Source of the DNA: BJGV01 sp964196335
GTDB lineage: Bacteria; Pseudomonadota; Gammaproteobacteria; Burkholderiales; Nitrosomonadaceae
DNA length: 64,000 nucleotides
Assembly: GCA_965238155.1 (NCBI GenBank)
Contig: OZ250175.1
Coordinates: 744,001-808,000, forward strand
Direction of reading: 5' to 3'
In this document: positions 53,692 to 61,269 of the stretch, one piece after another
Position numbering within the stretch: the stretch's first letter is position 1
How the letters are laid out: each line of letters opens with the position of its first letter
The notes under the pieces: model-generated
Database searches by the model: none
What the model was told of the DNA's origin: nothing
Seen by the model: only the letters and a program-made list of their open reading frames with translations
Program-made: the position numbers and the translations under genes

Positions 53692-54843
53692 ATGAAAACG
53701 ATTAAATTATTGAGCTTTATCATCATCCTGATTGGACCGGTTATGAGTGGATCAGTATGGGCGGCAGCGCGCATCGGGGGTGGGCATGCCAGTGGAAGTG
53801 ATCACCATGCTGCCGGGAGCCAGCTTGCCGGAGGATCACAATTCAGCGGAGGACAACCCTATATCAGCGGACTACAAATTGCCAGAAGGGGTGCCCGGGG
53901 TGGTGCCAGAAGTGGGGGCAGACACATGGGAAGAGGCGGAAGAATTGGAGCAAGGCAAGCTTCCAGAGGTAGAAGTGTAAGAAGTGGTGGCAGACATGTT
54001 GGAAGAGGCGGAAAAATTGGAGCGAGACAATCAAGAAGTATCGGCCGAAGTGTAAACCGTAGCCGGAACATAACTAACAGAAGAAGTTTTAGTGGCGGCC
54101 GGAACATTAACCGTAGCCGGAACATAACTAACAGAAGAAGTTTTAGTGGCGGCCGGAACATTAACCGTAGCCGGAACATAACTAACAGAAGAAGTTTTAG
54201 TGGCGGTCAAAGTTTCAGTCGTGGCACGAATTATGGTAGTTACCAGGATGCAAGAGGTAACGTTCGGGGTCTTACAGGTAGTAAAAAACATATTGGTCTT
54301 GGTAAAAAAATCAGTGCAACGCAAATTGCCAGACGAGGTGGCCGGGGAGGCGGTGCCAGAGGTGGTGGAGGTGCCCGAGGAGGCGGTCGTGGATTTAGCG
54401 GAGGCCGGGGTTTCAGAGGAGGCCGTGGCTTCAGAGGAGGAGGTCGTGGATTTAGAGGAGGCCGTGGCTTCAGGGGTGGCTATCGTCACTATGGCAGAGG
54501 CTTTGGCAGAGGCTACTATGGCGGATGGTGGCCCTATTATGGCTTTGGCCTAGGTTACGGCGGCTTTGGCTATGGTTATGGCGGATATTGGCCCTATTAT
54601 GGTGGCTATGGCTATGGTGGTGGTTATGGCTATGATGATAATCCTCCGGTCGTATATATCCAACGAGAGGATGACACACAAGAGGCCGCAGGAGCACAGG
54701 CTAACTATTGGCATTATTGCCGTAATCCGGAAGGCTATTATCCATATGTCAAGAAGTGCCCGGATGGCTGGTTACCGGTCGCTCCCCTGCCACAAACTGC
54801 ACCAACTGCACCAACTGCACCAACTGCACCAACCATACAATAA
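53692..54843 (+). CDS. Secreted Arg/Gly-rich repeat protein
   Basis: 383 residues from the ATG at 53,692 (GGGAGGT upstream). Signal peptide (MKTIKLLSFIIILIGPVMSGSVWA) then long low-complexity stretches: RRGARGGARSGGRHMGRGGRIGARQ, three NRSRNITNRRSFSGGRNI units, RGGRGF and YGYGG runs. The end has a folded-looking NYWHYCRNPEGYYPYVKKCPDGW module and an APT repeat tail. The YYPYVKxCPxGW module is shared with many small envelope proteins. Possible role in surface structure; unproven. Confidence 0.7.
   Translation: MKTIKLLSFIIILIGPVMSGSVWAAARIGGGHASGSDHHAAGSQLAGGSQFSGGQPYISGLQIARRGARGGARSGGRHMGRGGRIGARQASRGRSVRSGGRHVGRGGKIGARQSRSIGRSVNRSRNITNRRSFSGGRNINRSRNITNRRSFSGGRNINRSRNITNRRSFSGGQSFSRGTNYGSYQDARGNVRGLTGSKKHIGLGKKISATQIARRGGRGGGARGGGGARGGGRGFSGGRGFRGGRGFRGGGRGFRGGRGFRGGYRHYGRGFGRGYYGGWWPYYGFGLGYGGFGYGYGGYWPYYGGYGYGGGYGYDDNPPVVYIQREDDTQEAAGAQANYWHYCRNPEGYYPYVKKCPDGWLPVAPLPQTAPTAPTAPTAPTIQ
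54055..54216 (+). repeat. Tandem 54-bp repeats in the Gly-rich gene
   Basis: Three 54-bp units (54,055-54,108; 54,109-54,162; 54,163-54,216). The first two are identical at base level and the third diverges only in its last bases. Each codes for NRSRNITNRRSFSGGRNI (third ends differently). Identity implies recent expansion and probable copy-number variation. Confidence 0.85.
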
Positions 54844-54852
54844 GGACTCATC

Positions 54853-55383
54853 ATGTTAAAAATACATTGCCCATTAGTTCTGTTGACAGCTACTCTTCTT
54901 ACCGCTTGTGCGAGCATACCATCCGGACCCAGCGTGATGGCTTTGCCGGGTTCCGGAAAAAACTTTAACCAGTTTCGTATTGATGACTATCAATGCAGAC
55001 AGTTTGCTCTTAATCAGGTGGGTGGCGTTACACCAAATCGTTCTGCTCTGACCAGTGGGGCAGGTAGTGCTGCTATTGGTACAGGTGTTGGTGCAGCCGC
55101 AGGTGCTCTTATCGGAGCTGCAAGCGGATCTCCCTTAAGAGGTGCTGCTATTGGTGCAGGCGGAGGACTGATCGGGGGAGGATTAATGGGGTCCGGCAGC
55201 GCGCGTGCTTCAGGAAGAATTGGTCAACAGCGTTATGACAACGGCTATGTACAATGTATGTATGCTCAGGGCCACCGTGTGCCTGTACATGGTCAGGTCA
55301 TAGAGAACCCTGTCAGGAACAGGTATCAGAATACAAATATCCCTCCACCACCTTCCGGAAATCCACCGCCTCCTCCAAATTAA
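54853..55383 (+). CDS. Glycine-zipper lipoprotein
   Basis: 176 residues. Lipoprotein signal MLKIHCPLVLLTATLLTAC with lipobox LTAC, then a glycine-zipper hydrophobic domain (GTGVGAAAGALIGAASG, AIGAGGGLIGGGLMG) and QRYDNGYVQCMYAQGHRVPV. This is the YMGG-like glycine-zipper family of outer-membrane-associated proteins. Starts nine bases after the Gly-rich gene, so they are probably one transcript. Pro-rich end. Confidence 0.8.
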   Translation: MLKIHCPLVLLTATLLTACASIPSGPSVMALPGSGKNFNQFRIDDYQCRQFALNQVGGVTPNRSALTSGAGSAAIGTGVGAAAGALIGAASGSPLRGAAIGAGGGLIGGGLMGSGSARASGRIGQQRYDNGYVQCMYAQGHRVPVHGQVIENPVRNRYQNTNIPPPPSGNPPPPPN

Positions 55384-55461
55384 TTCTTTAAAAACTTTAT
55401 CGTGAGAAAGTAGTCCGGCATTTAAATTTCTTAAAAAGTTATGATTAATTGTAATTAATAA

Positions 55462-56085
55462 TTACTGGCTACGCCGATAAAGTCCAATTAATTCAAAATG
55501 CCCAATTACATGACCCTGCATTGCTTCTTCCAGCGCTGCCTTTGTAGGTTGTTTTAAGTCAGGTAGTACTGTGTCCACAGCATAGAGCTTATGAAAATAG
55601 CGGTGGGTACCAATTGGCGGGCATGGCCCGCCATAACCTGTACGTTGCCAGTCATTAATGCCTTCCGGTGTTCCTGATGGAAGGCCTGCTACTGAAGCAC
55701 CTTCAGGCAAACCGTTAATATCAGGTGGAATGTTGTACAAGACCCAGTGGACCCAGGTCATTTTAGGATCGGCAGGATCAGGTGCATCCGGATCATCAAC
55801 GATCAGAACCAAGCTCTTTGTACCTGCAGGTATTTCAGTCCAGGATAGCTCAGGTGAGATATCCTGACCATCACAAGTGTGGCGAATTGGAATCATTCCA
55901 TTTTGAATAAAAGATTCTGATGTAAGTGTTAGTGCCACCATTTCATTCTCCTTATCGCTTAGGGGTATTTTAACTTCAGCCGCTACTGAGAGATGGCAAA
56001 TAAAGCCAATTATCAGACCAAGTATCCCAGTCTGACAGACCAGATACATCCGGCTATAGTTAATGCTGATGATCTTTACGATCAT
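55462..56085 (-). CDS. YbhB/YbcL-family PEBP protein
   Basis: 207 residues in the longest frame. The core LTLTSESFIQNGMIPIRHTCDGQDISPELSW, VLIVDDPDAPDP, TWVHWVLYNIP and GGPCPPIGTHRYFHKLYAVD is the phosphatidylethanolamine-binding-protein fold. Two starts are possible: ATG 55,941 has AAGGAGAATGAA upstream and gives the usual cytosolic length, while the longer frame adds a hydrophobic signal-like segment (ILGLIIGFICHLSVAA) for export. The sequence cannot decide; both forms may exist. Confidence 0.85.
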   Translation of the reverse strand: MIVKIISINYSRMYLVCQTGILGLIIGFICHLSVAAEVKIPLSDKENEMVALTLTSESFIQNGMIPIRHTCDGQDISPELSWTEIPAGTKSLVLIVDDPDAPDPADPKMTWVHWVLYNIPPDINGLPEGASVAGLPSGTPEGINDWQRTGYGGPCPPIGTHRYFHKLYAVDTVLPDLKQPTKAALEEAMQGHVIGHFELIGLYRRSQ

Positions 56086-56160
56086 AATTAAAACTTAATT
56101 ATGAAATTCCCTCAATCGATGAGCAACTACTAAAACACTAAACAGTTTAATAATTTTTTT

Positions 56161-56664
56161 TCATGATACCTGAATGGATATTGGCGGTTTGCATTCAATT
56201 TTATGTAAAAATACAGTCAGAACCCCATTTCTGTAACTCGCCCTTGCTTTGTACTGATCTATGATAAGAGGTAAAAGAATACAACGTTGGAATGACCCAT
56301 ACGCACGTTCCGAAGTATGACGGGTGCTTTTGGTACCTTTATGTTCCAAACGCTTTATACCAAAAAGACAGAGTTTGTTACTCTGGACAGTGAGATGACA
56401 ATCTTCTTTTTCCAGTCCCGGAACCTCAATTTTTACTAATAGCTCCTTATCTGCTTCTTCAATCTCTACGGCCAGTAAACTCCAGTGCGGAAAAGTATCT
56501 TGTCCTTGTCTCTGTGTTTGTCCGTCATTGTTACTACGGGAGAAATGGGTAAGCGAACTGTTACTTTTACATAACAATTCACGCCAACCTTCAGGTAAAT
56601 CTTTCCAGGTTTGGGCAGTTTTACGACCAACATAATTTCCTGATTGCTTTAATGAATCCAGCAT
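56161..56664 (-). CDS. Small heat shock protein (Hsp20 family)
   Basis: 167 residues with an alpha-crystallin domain: LLAVEIEEADKELLVKIEVPGLEKEDCHLTV, GSFQRCILLPLIIDQYKARASYRNGVLTVFLHK. Such ATP-independent chaperones hold unfolded proteins. The N-terminus is unusual (RKTAQTWKDLPEGWRELLCKS...). Alone, with a long upstream gap. Confidence 0.86.
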   Translation of the reverse strand: MLDSLKQSGNYVGRKTAQTWKDLPEGWRELLCKSNSSLTHFSRSNNDGQTQRQGQDTFPHWSLLAVEIEEADKELLVKIEVPGLEKEDCHLTVQSNKLCLFGIKRLEHKGTKSTRHTSERAYGSFQRCILLPLIIDQYKARASYRNGVLTVFLHKIECKPPISIQVS

Positions 56665-56868
56665 GATCTAATCTCCGTTCTTATTTTCAGCAGAAACAGG
56701 AATACCGGTAATCTAAGTTACTTCATTACTATCAACTGAGCAAATTTAATCAAATTGACTAAAACTTGTTTTATCCAAGATACCCTACATGTTTTTCAGG
56801 TTACAATTATATTCCTTTAATATTATCTATATGTACCGACCTTAATTTATAAATATTATTCTTGTTCT

Positions 56869-56944
56869 GGGTCGTTAGCTCAGCTGGTAGAGCAGCGGAC
56901 TCTTAATCCGTAGGTCGAGAGTTCGATCCTCTCACGACCCACCA
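56869..56944 (+). tRNA. tRNA-Lys (anticodon CTT)
   Basis: 76 nt including encoded CCA. Acceptor GGGTCGT / ACGACCC, D-arm GCTCAGCTGGTAGAGC, anticodon loop CTCTTAA (anticodon CTT, codon AAG), T-loop TTCGATC. Its 3' 45 nt are repeated at 21,119-21,163 (minus), so the gene served as an integration target. Confidence 0.97.
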
Positions 56945-56950
56945 GAAAAA

Positions 56951-56982
56951 CAAAGACTTAGGTTTAACCACCTAGGTCTTTG
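56951..56982 (+). terminator. Hairpin downstream of tRNA-Lys
   Basis: CAAAGACTTAGG and CCTAGGTCTTTG form a 12-bp stem with one G-T pair and an 8-nt loop, right after the tRNA. Related in sequence to the hairpin at 7,986-8,020. Confidence 0.7.
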
Positions 56983-56991
56983 TCATTATGG

Positions 56992-57010
56992 GGTTACGCA
57001 GGGGTTACAT
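56992..57010 (+). repeat. GGTTAC doublet beside tRNA-Lys (integrase-arm-like)
   Basis: GGTTACGC-AGG-GGTTACAT, same 11-bp phase as the doublets at 41,684 and 59,570, 10 bases past the tRNA hairpin. Expected if an element entered at the tRNA. Confidence 0.5.
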
Positions 57011-57038
57011 TAGATTAGATATATAGTCTCCTCTGAGT

Positions 57039-57062
57039 GTCCGCTTTTGGCACAAAGCAGAC
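57039..57062. repeat. Palindromic repeat PR6
   Basis: GTCCGCTTT / AAAGCAGAC, loop TGGCAC; orientation as PR1. Between tRNA-Lys and the Sel1 gene. Confidence 0.8.
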
Positions 57063-57149
57063 ATTCAAAACTTCCCCCATCTCCTCAGCATCTTCTTTAA
57101 ATCACCCGTTATACAAGTAATAGCCTAACTATTTATTTAAAAAACTAAC

Positions 57150-58610
57150 ATGAAAAGATGGATTTTTTGTATATCCACAATTTTGTCACTTTGTAGTGGT
57201 ATCGGCAAAGCTGACGACCTCGCTGATGGAATAAAAGCATGTGAGGAAGGTAATTATGTTGAAGCCATGGAATTTCTGCGTCCATTAGCCAACCAGGGAG
57301 ATGCAAAGGCTCAATATTTTATGGGTTCTATGTTTAGCATGGGTGAAGGTGGTGTATCTCAGGATGATCAGGAGGCCTTAAAATGGTTTCGGCTTGCTGC
57401 AGAACAAAACGATGTGGAAGCACAGTATCGTCTTGGTTGGATGCATGAGTGGGGACAAAATGTGCCCCAAGACTATCAACAAGCCTTAAAGTGGTATCGT
57501 CTGGCAGCGGAACTGGGTCATGTAATTGCACAAAATAGTTTTGGCACCATGTATTACGATGGAATAGGAACAACCCGGGACTACCAAGAAGCTATAAAGT
57601 GGTATCGCCTTTCTGCAGACCAGGGAAACGCAAATGCGCAATATGATTTAGGCCTCATGTATTACGATGGAATAGGAACAACCCAGGATTATCAAGAAGC
57701 CATGAAATGGCATCACCTTTCTGCAGATCAGGGAAATGTATATGCACAACATAATCTTGGCACTATGTATTATCAGGGAAAAGGAGCGAATCAGAATGAT
57801 CAGGAAGCTGAAAAATATATTCGTCTTGCTGCTGAACAAAAATTTGCAGAAGCGCAATTCTTTCTTGGTGCAATGTATGGTCTGGGGAGAGGAGTAACAG
57901 AGGACGGGCAGGAGGCGCTAAAGTGGTCTCAGCTTGCTGCAGCGCAAGGATTAGCTGAAGCGCAATATATTCTTGGTAAAACATATTACGAAGGTAAAGA
58001 TGTAACTCAAAACTATCAGGAGGCAGTAAAGTGGTTTCGCCTTGCTGCTGAGCAAGGATACGCTGATGCACAACTTATGCTTGGTTCAATGTATTTCCAA
58101 GGTGAAGGTGTAAATCAGGACTATAAGGAAGTTGTAAAATGGTATCGCCTTGCTGCGGAGCAAGGACAAGCTTCTGCACAATTCAGTCTTGGTAATAAAT
58201 ATGCTGATGGTCATGGTGTAGCCCAGGACTATAAGGAAGCAGTTAAGTGGTATCGACTGGCTGCAGAACAAGGATTCGCTGATGCGCAATATAATCTTGC
58301 TTGGATGTATGACAAAGGAGAAGGCGTATCCCAGGACTATAAGCAAGCTGTAAAGTGGTATCGATTTGCTGCTGAGCAGGGAAACTTGCCTTCACAATAT
58401 AGTATTGGATCAATGTACGCTAAAGGTGATGGCGTAAAGAAAAACTTGGTTCATTCTTATGTGTGGTTTAATATTGCTGCTGATAAAGGAGATGAAGAAT
58501 CAAAGAAAGGGCTAGCTACGATAACTAAATTAATGACACCTTCTCAAATTGCCAATGCAAAAGAAATGGCACAAGAATGCGAAAATAAAAATTATAAGAA
58601 CTGCGAATAG
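57150..58610 (+). CDS. Secreted Sel1-repeat protein
   Basis: 486 residues. Signal peptide (MKRWIFCISTILSLCSGIGKA-DD) and about twelve Sel1 repeats with the pattern GxGVxQDYxEAVKWYRLAAEQGxAxAQxxLGxMY. Related to the broken gene at 1-1331 but with independent repeats. Solenoid for protein interactions in the periplasm or outside; partners unknown. PR7 follows seven bases after the stop. Confidence 0.9.
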   Translation: MKRWIFCISTILSLCSGIGKADDLADGIKACEEGNYVEAMEFLRPLANQGDAKAQYFMGSMFSMGEGGVSQDDQEALKWFRLAAEQNDVEAQYRLGWMHEWGQNVPQDYQQALKWYRLAAELGHVIAQNSFGTMYYDGIGTTRDYQEAIKWYRLSADQGNANAQYDLGLMYYDGIGTTQDYQEAMKWHHLSADQGNVYAQHNLGTMYYQGKGANQNDQEAEKYIRLAAEQKFAEAQFFLGAMYGLGRGVTEDGQEALKWSQLAAAQGLAEAQYILGKTYYEGKDVTQNYQEAVKWFRLAAEQGYADAQLMLGSMYFQGEGVNQDYKEVVKWYRLAAEQGQASAQFSLGNKYADGHGVAQDYKEAVKWYRLAAEQGFADAQYNLAWMYDKGEGVSQDYKQAVKWYRFAAEQGNLPSQYSIGSMYAKGDGVKKNLVHSYVWFNIAADKGDEESKKGLATITKLMTPSQIANAKEMAQECENKNYKNCE

Positions 58611-58617
58611 ACCGAAT

Positions 58618-58641
58618 GTCTGCTTTTGACACAAAGCAGAC
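58618..58641. repeat. Palindromic repeat PR7
   Basis: GTCTGCTTT / AAAGCAGAC, a copy with compensating change in both arms (C to T, G to A), which keeps the stem intact; loop TGACAC. Confidence 0.8.
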
Positions 58642-58770
58642 ATTCAGGAACATGCCATACTTTCATCATTCCAATATTTTTAATTGTAACTGCGTCGCAA
58701 TTCATTCAAAGGAACATCCGTATACTATTCGTATTCATTTAATTTCCGTTTCTCTCTCATATTCCTTCAT

Positions 58771-59358
58771 TTATTGATGGACGCCAATTTCTGGATGAAA
58801 TTTGCTCTTTATTGATAAATAAAGAGACGAAAAACAAAATATTAATAAAGCCATGATAACAACAACGGACAATGAACCATACATCGATGAATTATTCGTA
58901 AATTCTTCGATGTTCATGGAGAAATATGCCATCCCAAAGAAGAAACCTATCTGAAATGACAAGAATACATTTATTAACGTTTCACTACTCATCCATTTAA
59001 ACGCATTAATATCAACGTCCGTATACATTTTATTTTGAAACAATGGAGGATTTTTACCCAAGAACTGTGATTTACGAATGGAATTAACTTGTCTTGCTGG
59101 GTATATAAAATAAAGTCTATTTTGAATCATTGCTACAAACAGTGCTGATAAACCCAAGGCTGTAATAAGACTCAGGAAAGTCACGAAGTTCCAATAATCT
59201 AAATCCGTCTCAACATCTAAATTATAAAGTGCATAAACAACAGGTGGAACCGCACTCGAAATACCGGTAGCAAACTTTAAAAGAGATAAATGCCTATCAT
59301 CATAGTACTTGAGTGATGCGAGGCACTGCTTATATTCAATCTCATCAAATTTATCCAT
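58771..59358 (-). CDS. Four-helix membrane protein, hypothetical
   Basis: 195 residues with hydrophobic segments near 25-45 (FATGISSAVPPVVYALYNL), 55-80 (FVTFLSLITALGLSALFVAMI), 125-150 (FLSFQIGFFFGMAYF) and 160-185 (LSVVVIMALLIFCFSSLYL), short loops and charged ends. No motif recognised. It sits between palindromic repeats PR7 and PR8, like a cassette in the accessory island. Confidence 0.6.
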   Translation of the reverse strand: MDKFDEIEYKQCLASLKYYDDRHLSLLKFATGISSAVPPVVYALYNLDVETDLDYWNFVTFLSLITALGLSALFVAMIQNRLYFIYPARQVNSIRKSQFLGKNPPLFQNKMYTDVDINAFKWMSSETLINVFLSFQIGFFFGMAYFSMNIEEFTNNSSMYGSLSVVVIMALLIFCFSSLYLSIKSKFHPEIGVHQ

Positions 59359-59460
59359 TTTGCTCAGGTCCTTTTTGGGTTACAGATATTTAATTACATA
59401 AACGGCAGTTAATGCTTCCTACTTGAAAATCAATACTGTATTTATTGTACTCTCTTGAAC

Positions 59461-59484
59461 GTCCGCTTTTGGCACAAAGCGGAC
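59461..59484. repeat. Palindromic repeat PR8
   Basis: Perfect arms GTCCGCTTT and AAAGCGGAC with loop TGGCAC; orientation as PR1. Confidence 0.85.
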
Positions 59485-59569
59485 ATTCGCAAGAATTCAA
59501 AAATCGCTACCTGACTACCCAAACCCCTCCGAAACACCAAGATTGAAGTAATCATTTTTTAGAAAACGT

Positions 59570-59588
59570 AGTTACATGGTGGTTACAT
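59570..59588 (+). repeat. GGTTACAT doublet beside nnrD (integrase-arm-like)
   Basis: AGTTACAT-GGT-GGTTACAT, the same 11-bp phase as the other two doublets, 91 bases from the nnrD attachment core. Confidence 0.55.
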
Positions 59589-59674
59589 GCAATAAAAAGC
59601 GAGTAAATATCTATGAGTATCGGTCAATAACTAATTGATATTCAATAGATAATATCTATGATAAAACTATAGGT

Positions 59675-61174
59675 CTACGGGTTATAAACCCATTGATTTA
59701 ATAATCCGCGGGCAGAATCTGTAATTTCTGATGCCGTTATTCCTACCGGACCACCAATTTGCTCTAGTAGCTCATCTGCAGCAGCGCCATGCAGGTAAAC
59801 CGCAAGTAACAGTGCATTTTCTACAATTAATCCCTGTGCAAGCAGAGCGCCAATAATGCCGGATAATACGTCACCTGTTCCGGCACTACTCAGACCAGGA
59901 TTGCCACTGGTGTTTATGTAATACTTTCCATCGGGTAGCATACATATGCTGCCCGCACCTTTAAGTACTGCATAACAGTTAAAACGCTCCACCAGATTTT
60001 TTATTGTTTCTACACGGTTATTTTGAACATCAGTAGAAGAAATGCCCTGAATTCTTGCTGCTTCTGCAGCATGGGGTGTAAGTACAGTATGTGCTTTACG
60101 GTTAATCAACGTATTTGCAAGCTTTGGATAAGCTGAAATAAGATTCAATGCATCAGCATCCAGCACTAATGATTGTGTAGATTTAAGCGCACAGTCAAGC
60201 CAGAAATAAGCGTCAGCACTCATTCCTAATCCTGGCCCAATAACCAGACAATTCAGATGATCGAGCTTAAATAATTCGTGAGGTGAGCGGAACATTAATT
60301 CGGGTTGTACCGGGTCTACTTCAAGCGCACTGTCAGTAATTAAGCCAAGGTATACACGCCCTGATCCTAATTTTAGTGCTGCTGTTCCTGCAAGGAGAGC
60401 TGCTCCTGTCATTCCGACTGAACCACCAATAATTCCTACGCTACCAAACATACCTTTATGATTGTTAGCAGGGCGAGGTGGTGGTAGTAATTTGTGTATG
60501 TAAGTCAGATCTAATATCCATGATTGAGGTTTTATCAGGGCAGACGTATCAATATCAAGATTACGTAAAATAATTTTCCCGCAATACTCAGTACCCTGGT
60601 GGGTCAGGAGTCCGGGTTTCAAGCCAATGAATGTAACAGTGATATTGGCATAAATTGCTGAACCGCATATCCGGCCGTTGTCACTGTTCAGACCACTGGG
60701 AATGTCCAGCGCAAGTACAGGCAGATTCATGTGATTAATCACATTAACCAGTTCACAGTATGGACCTTCCAGGTCTCGTGAAAGGCCGATACCGAATAAT
60801 CCGTCTACTATTGCATTCCAGTCATTTTTAATTGGAATCTCAGAAAGTATTTCGCCGCCTGCAGCGATCCAGGCATCCATTGAATTCTTTGCATCACCAG
60901 ATAATTTGGCAGGAACTCCGGTAAATACAAGGGTAACTTTAAACCACCATTTTTGTAGATGACGGGCAACAACAAAAGCATCGCCACCATTGTTACCAGG
61001 ACCTGCCAGCACCAGAACCTTATTTTTTTCGCTGGTCAGTAGTTTATCCCGTACCACTTCTGCTGCAGCCAAACCGGCCTTTTCCATTAAACCTGTAGGA
61101 GCGGACATGCCAGCAGCAAGCTGCTCAATCTTACGTATTTCAGTAGTGAGATAGATAGGAGTATTCTTATTCAT
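59675..61174 (-). CDS. nnrD: Bifunctional NAD(P)HX epimerase/dehydratase
   Basis: 499 residues. N-terminal YjeF_N epimerase (about 1-215: VLVLAGPGNNGGDAFVVARHLQ, VDGLFGIGLSRDL, DIPSGLNSDNG) and C-terminal ATP/ADP-dependent dehydratase (about 230-495: KGMFGSVGIIGGSVGMTGAALLAG, GPGLGMS, LDADALNLIS, VLTPHAAEAAR, SSAGTGDVLSGIIG). Repairs hydrated NAD(P)H. Its last codons, NQWVYNP-stop, overlap the 19-bp core found beside the integrase, so the 3' end serves as an attachment site that keeps the frame. Confidence 0.95.
   Translation of the reverse strand: MNKNTPIYLTTEIRKIEQLAAGMSAPTGLMEKAGLAAAEVVRDKLLTSEKNKVLVLAGPGNNGGDAFVVARHLQKWWFKVTLVFTGVPAKLSGDAKNSMDAWIAAGGEILSEIPIKNDWNAIVDGLFGIGLSRDLEGPYCELVNVINHMNLPVLALDIPSGLNSDNGRICGSAIYANITVTFIGLKPGLLTHQGTEYCGKIILRNLDIDTSALIKPQSWILDLTYIHKLLPPPRPANNHKGMFGSVGIIGGSVGMTGAALLAGTAALKLGSGRVYLGLITDSALEVDPVQPELMFRSPHELFKLDHLNCLVIGPGLGMSADAYFWLDCALKSTQSLVLDADALNLISAYPKLANTLINRKAHTVLTPHAAEAARIQGISSTDVQNNRVETIKNLVERFNCYAVLKGAGSICMLPDGKYYINTSGNPGLSSAGTGDVLSGIIGALLAQGLIVENALLLAVYLHGAAADELLEQIGGPVGITASEITDSARGLLNQWVYNP
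59679..59697 (-). repeat. Attachment-site core at the nnrD 3' end
   Basis: On the minus strand ATCAATGGGTTTATAACCC, identical to 41,839-41,857 on the plus strand. Confidence 0.75.
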
Positions 61175-61269
61175 GTAATTAATTGTCAGGGTAACTACTT
61201 TTAAGACTGTGGGTAGCGCGCCTTCTCGTGTAAAATTATGTTTTCTATTTCAATGTCACATTTCATCTA

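Larger units (their letters stand above)
59359..59674. other. Intergenic region holding island and element boundaries
   Basis: Holds PR8 (59,461-59,484) and the GGTTACAT doublet (59,570-59,588). Between them, at about 59,490-59,565, a rearrangement breakpoint is inferred. No gene seen. Confidence 0.55.

Noticed and set aside
21309..59484. The palindromes as integron attC sites (one per gene, after the stop)
   Set aside because: They lack the GTTRRRY/RYYYAAC core and are only 24 bp with a perfect stem; no integron integrase is present.
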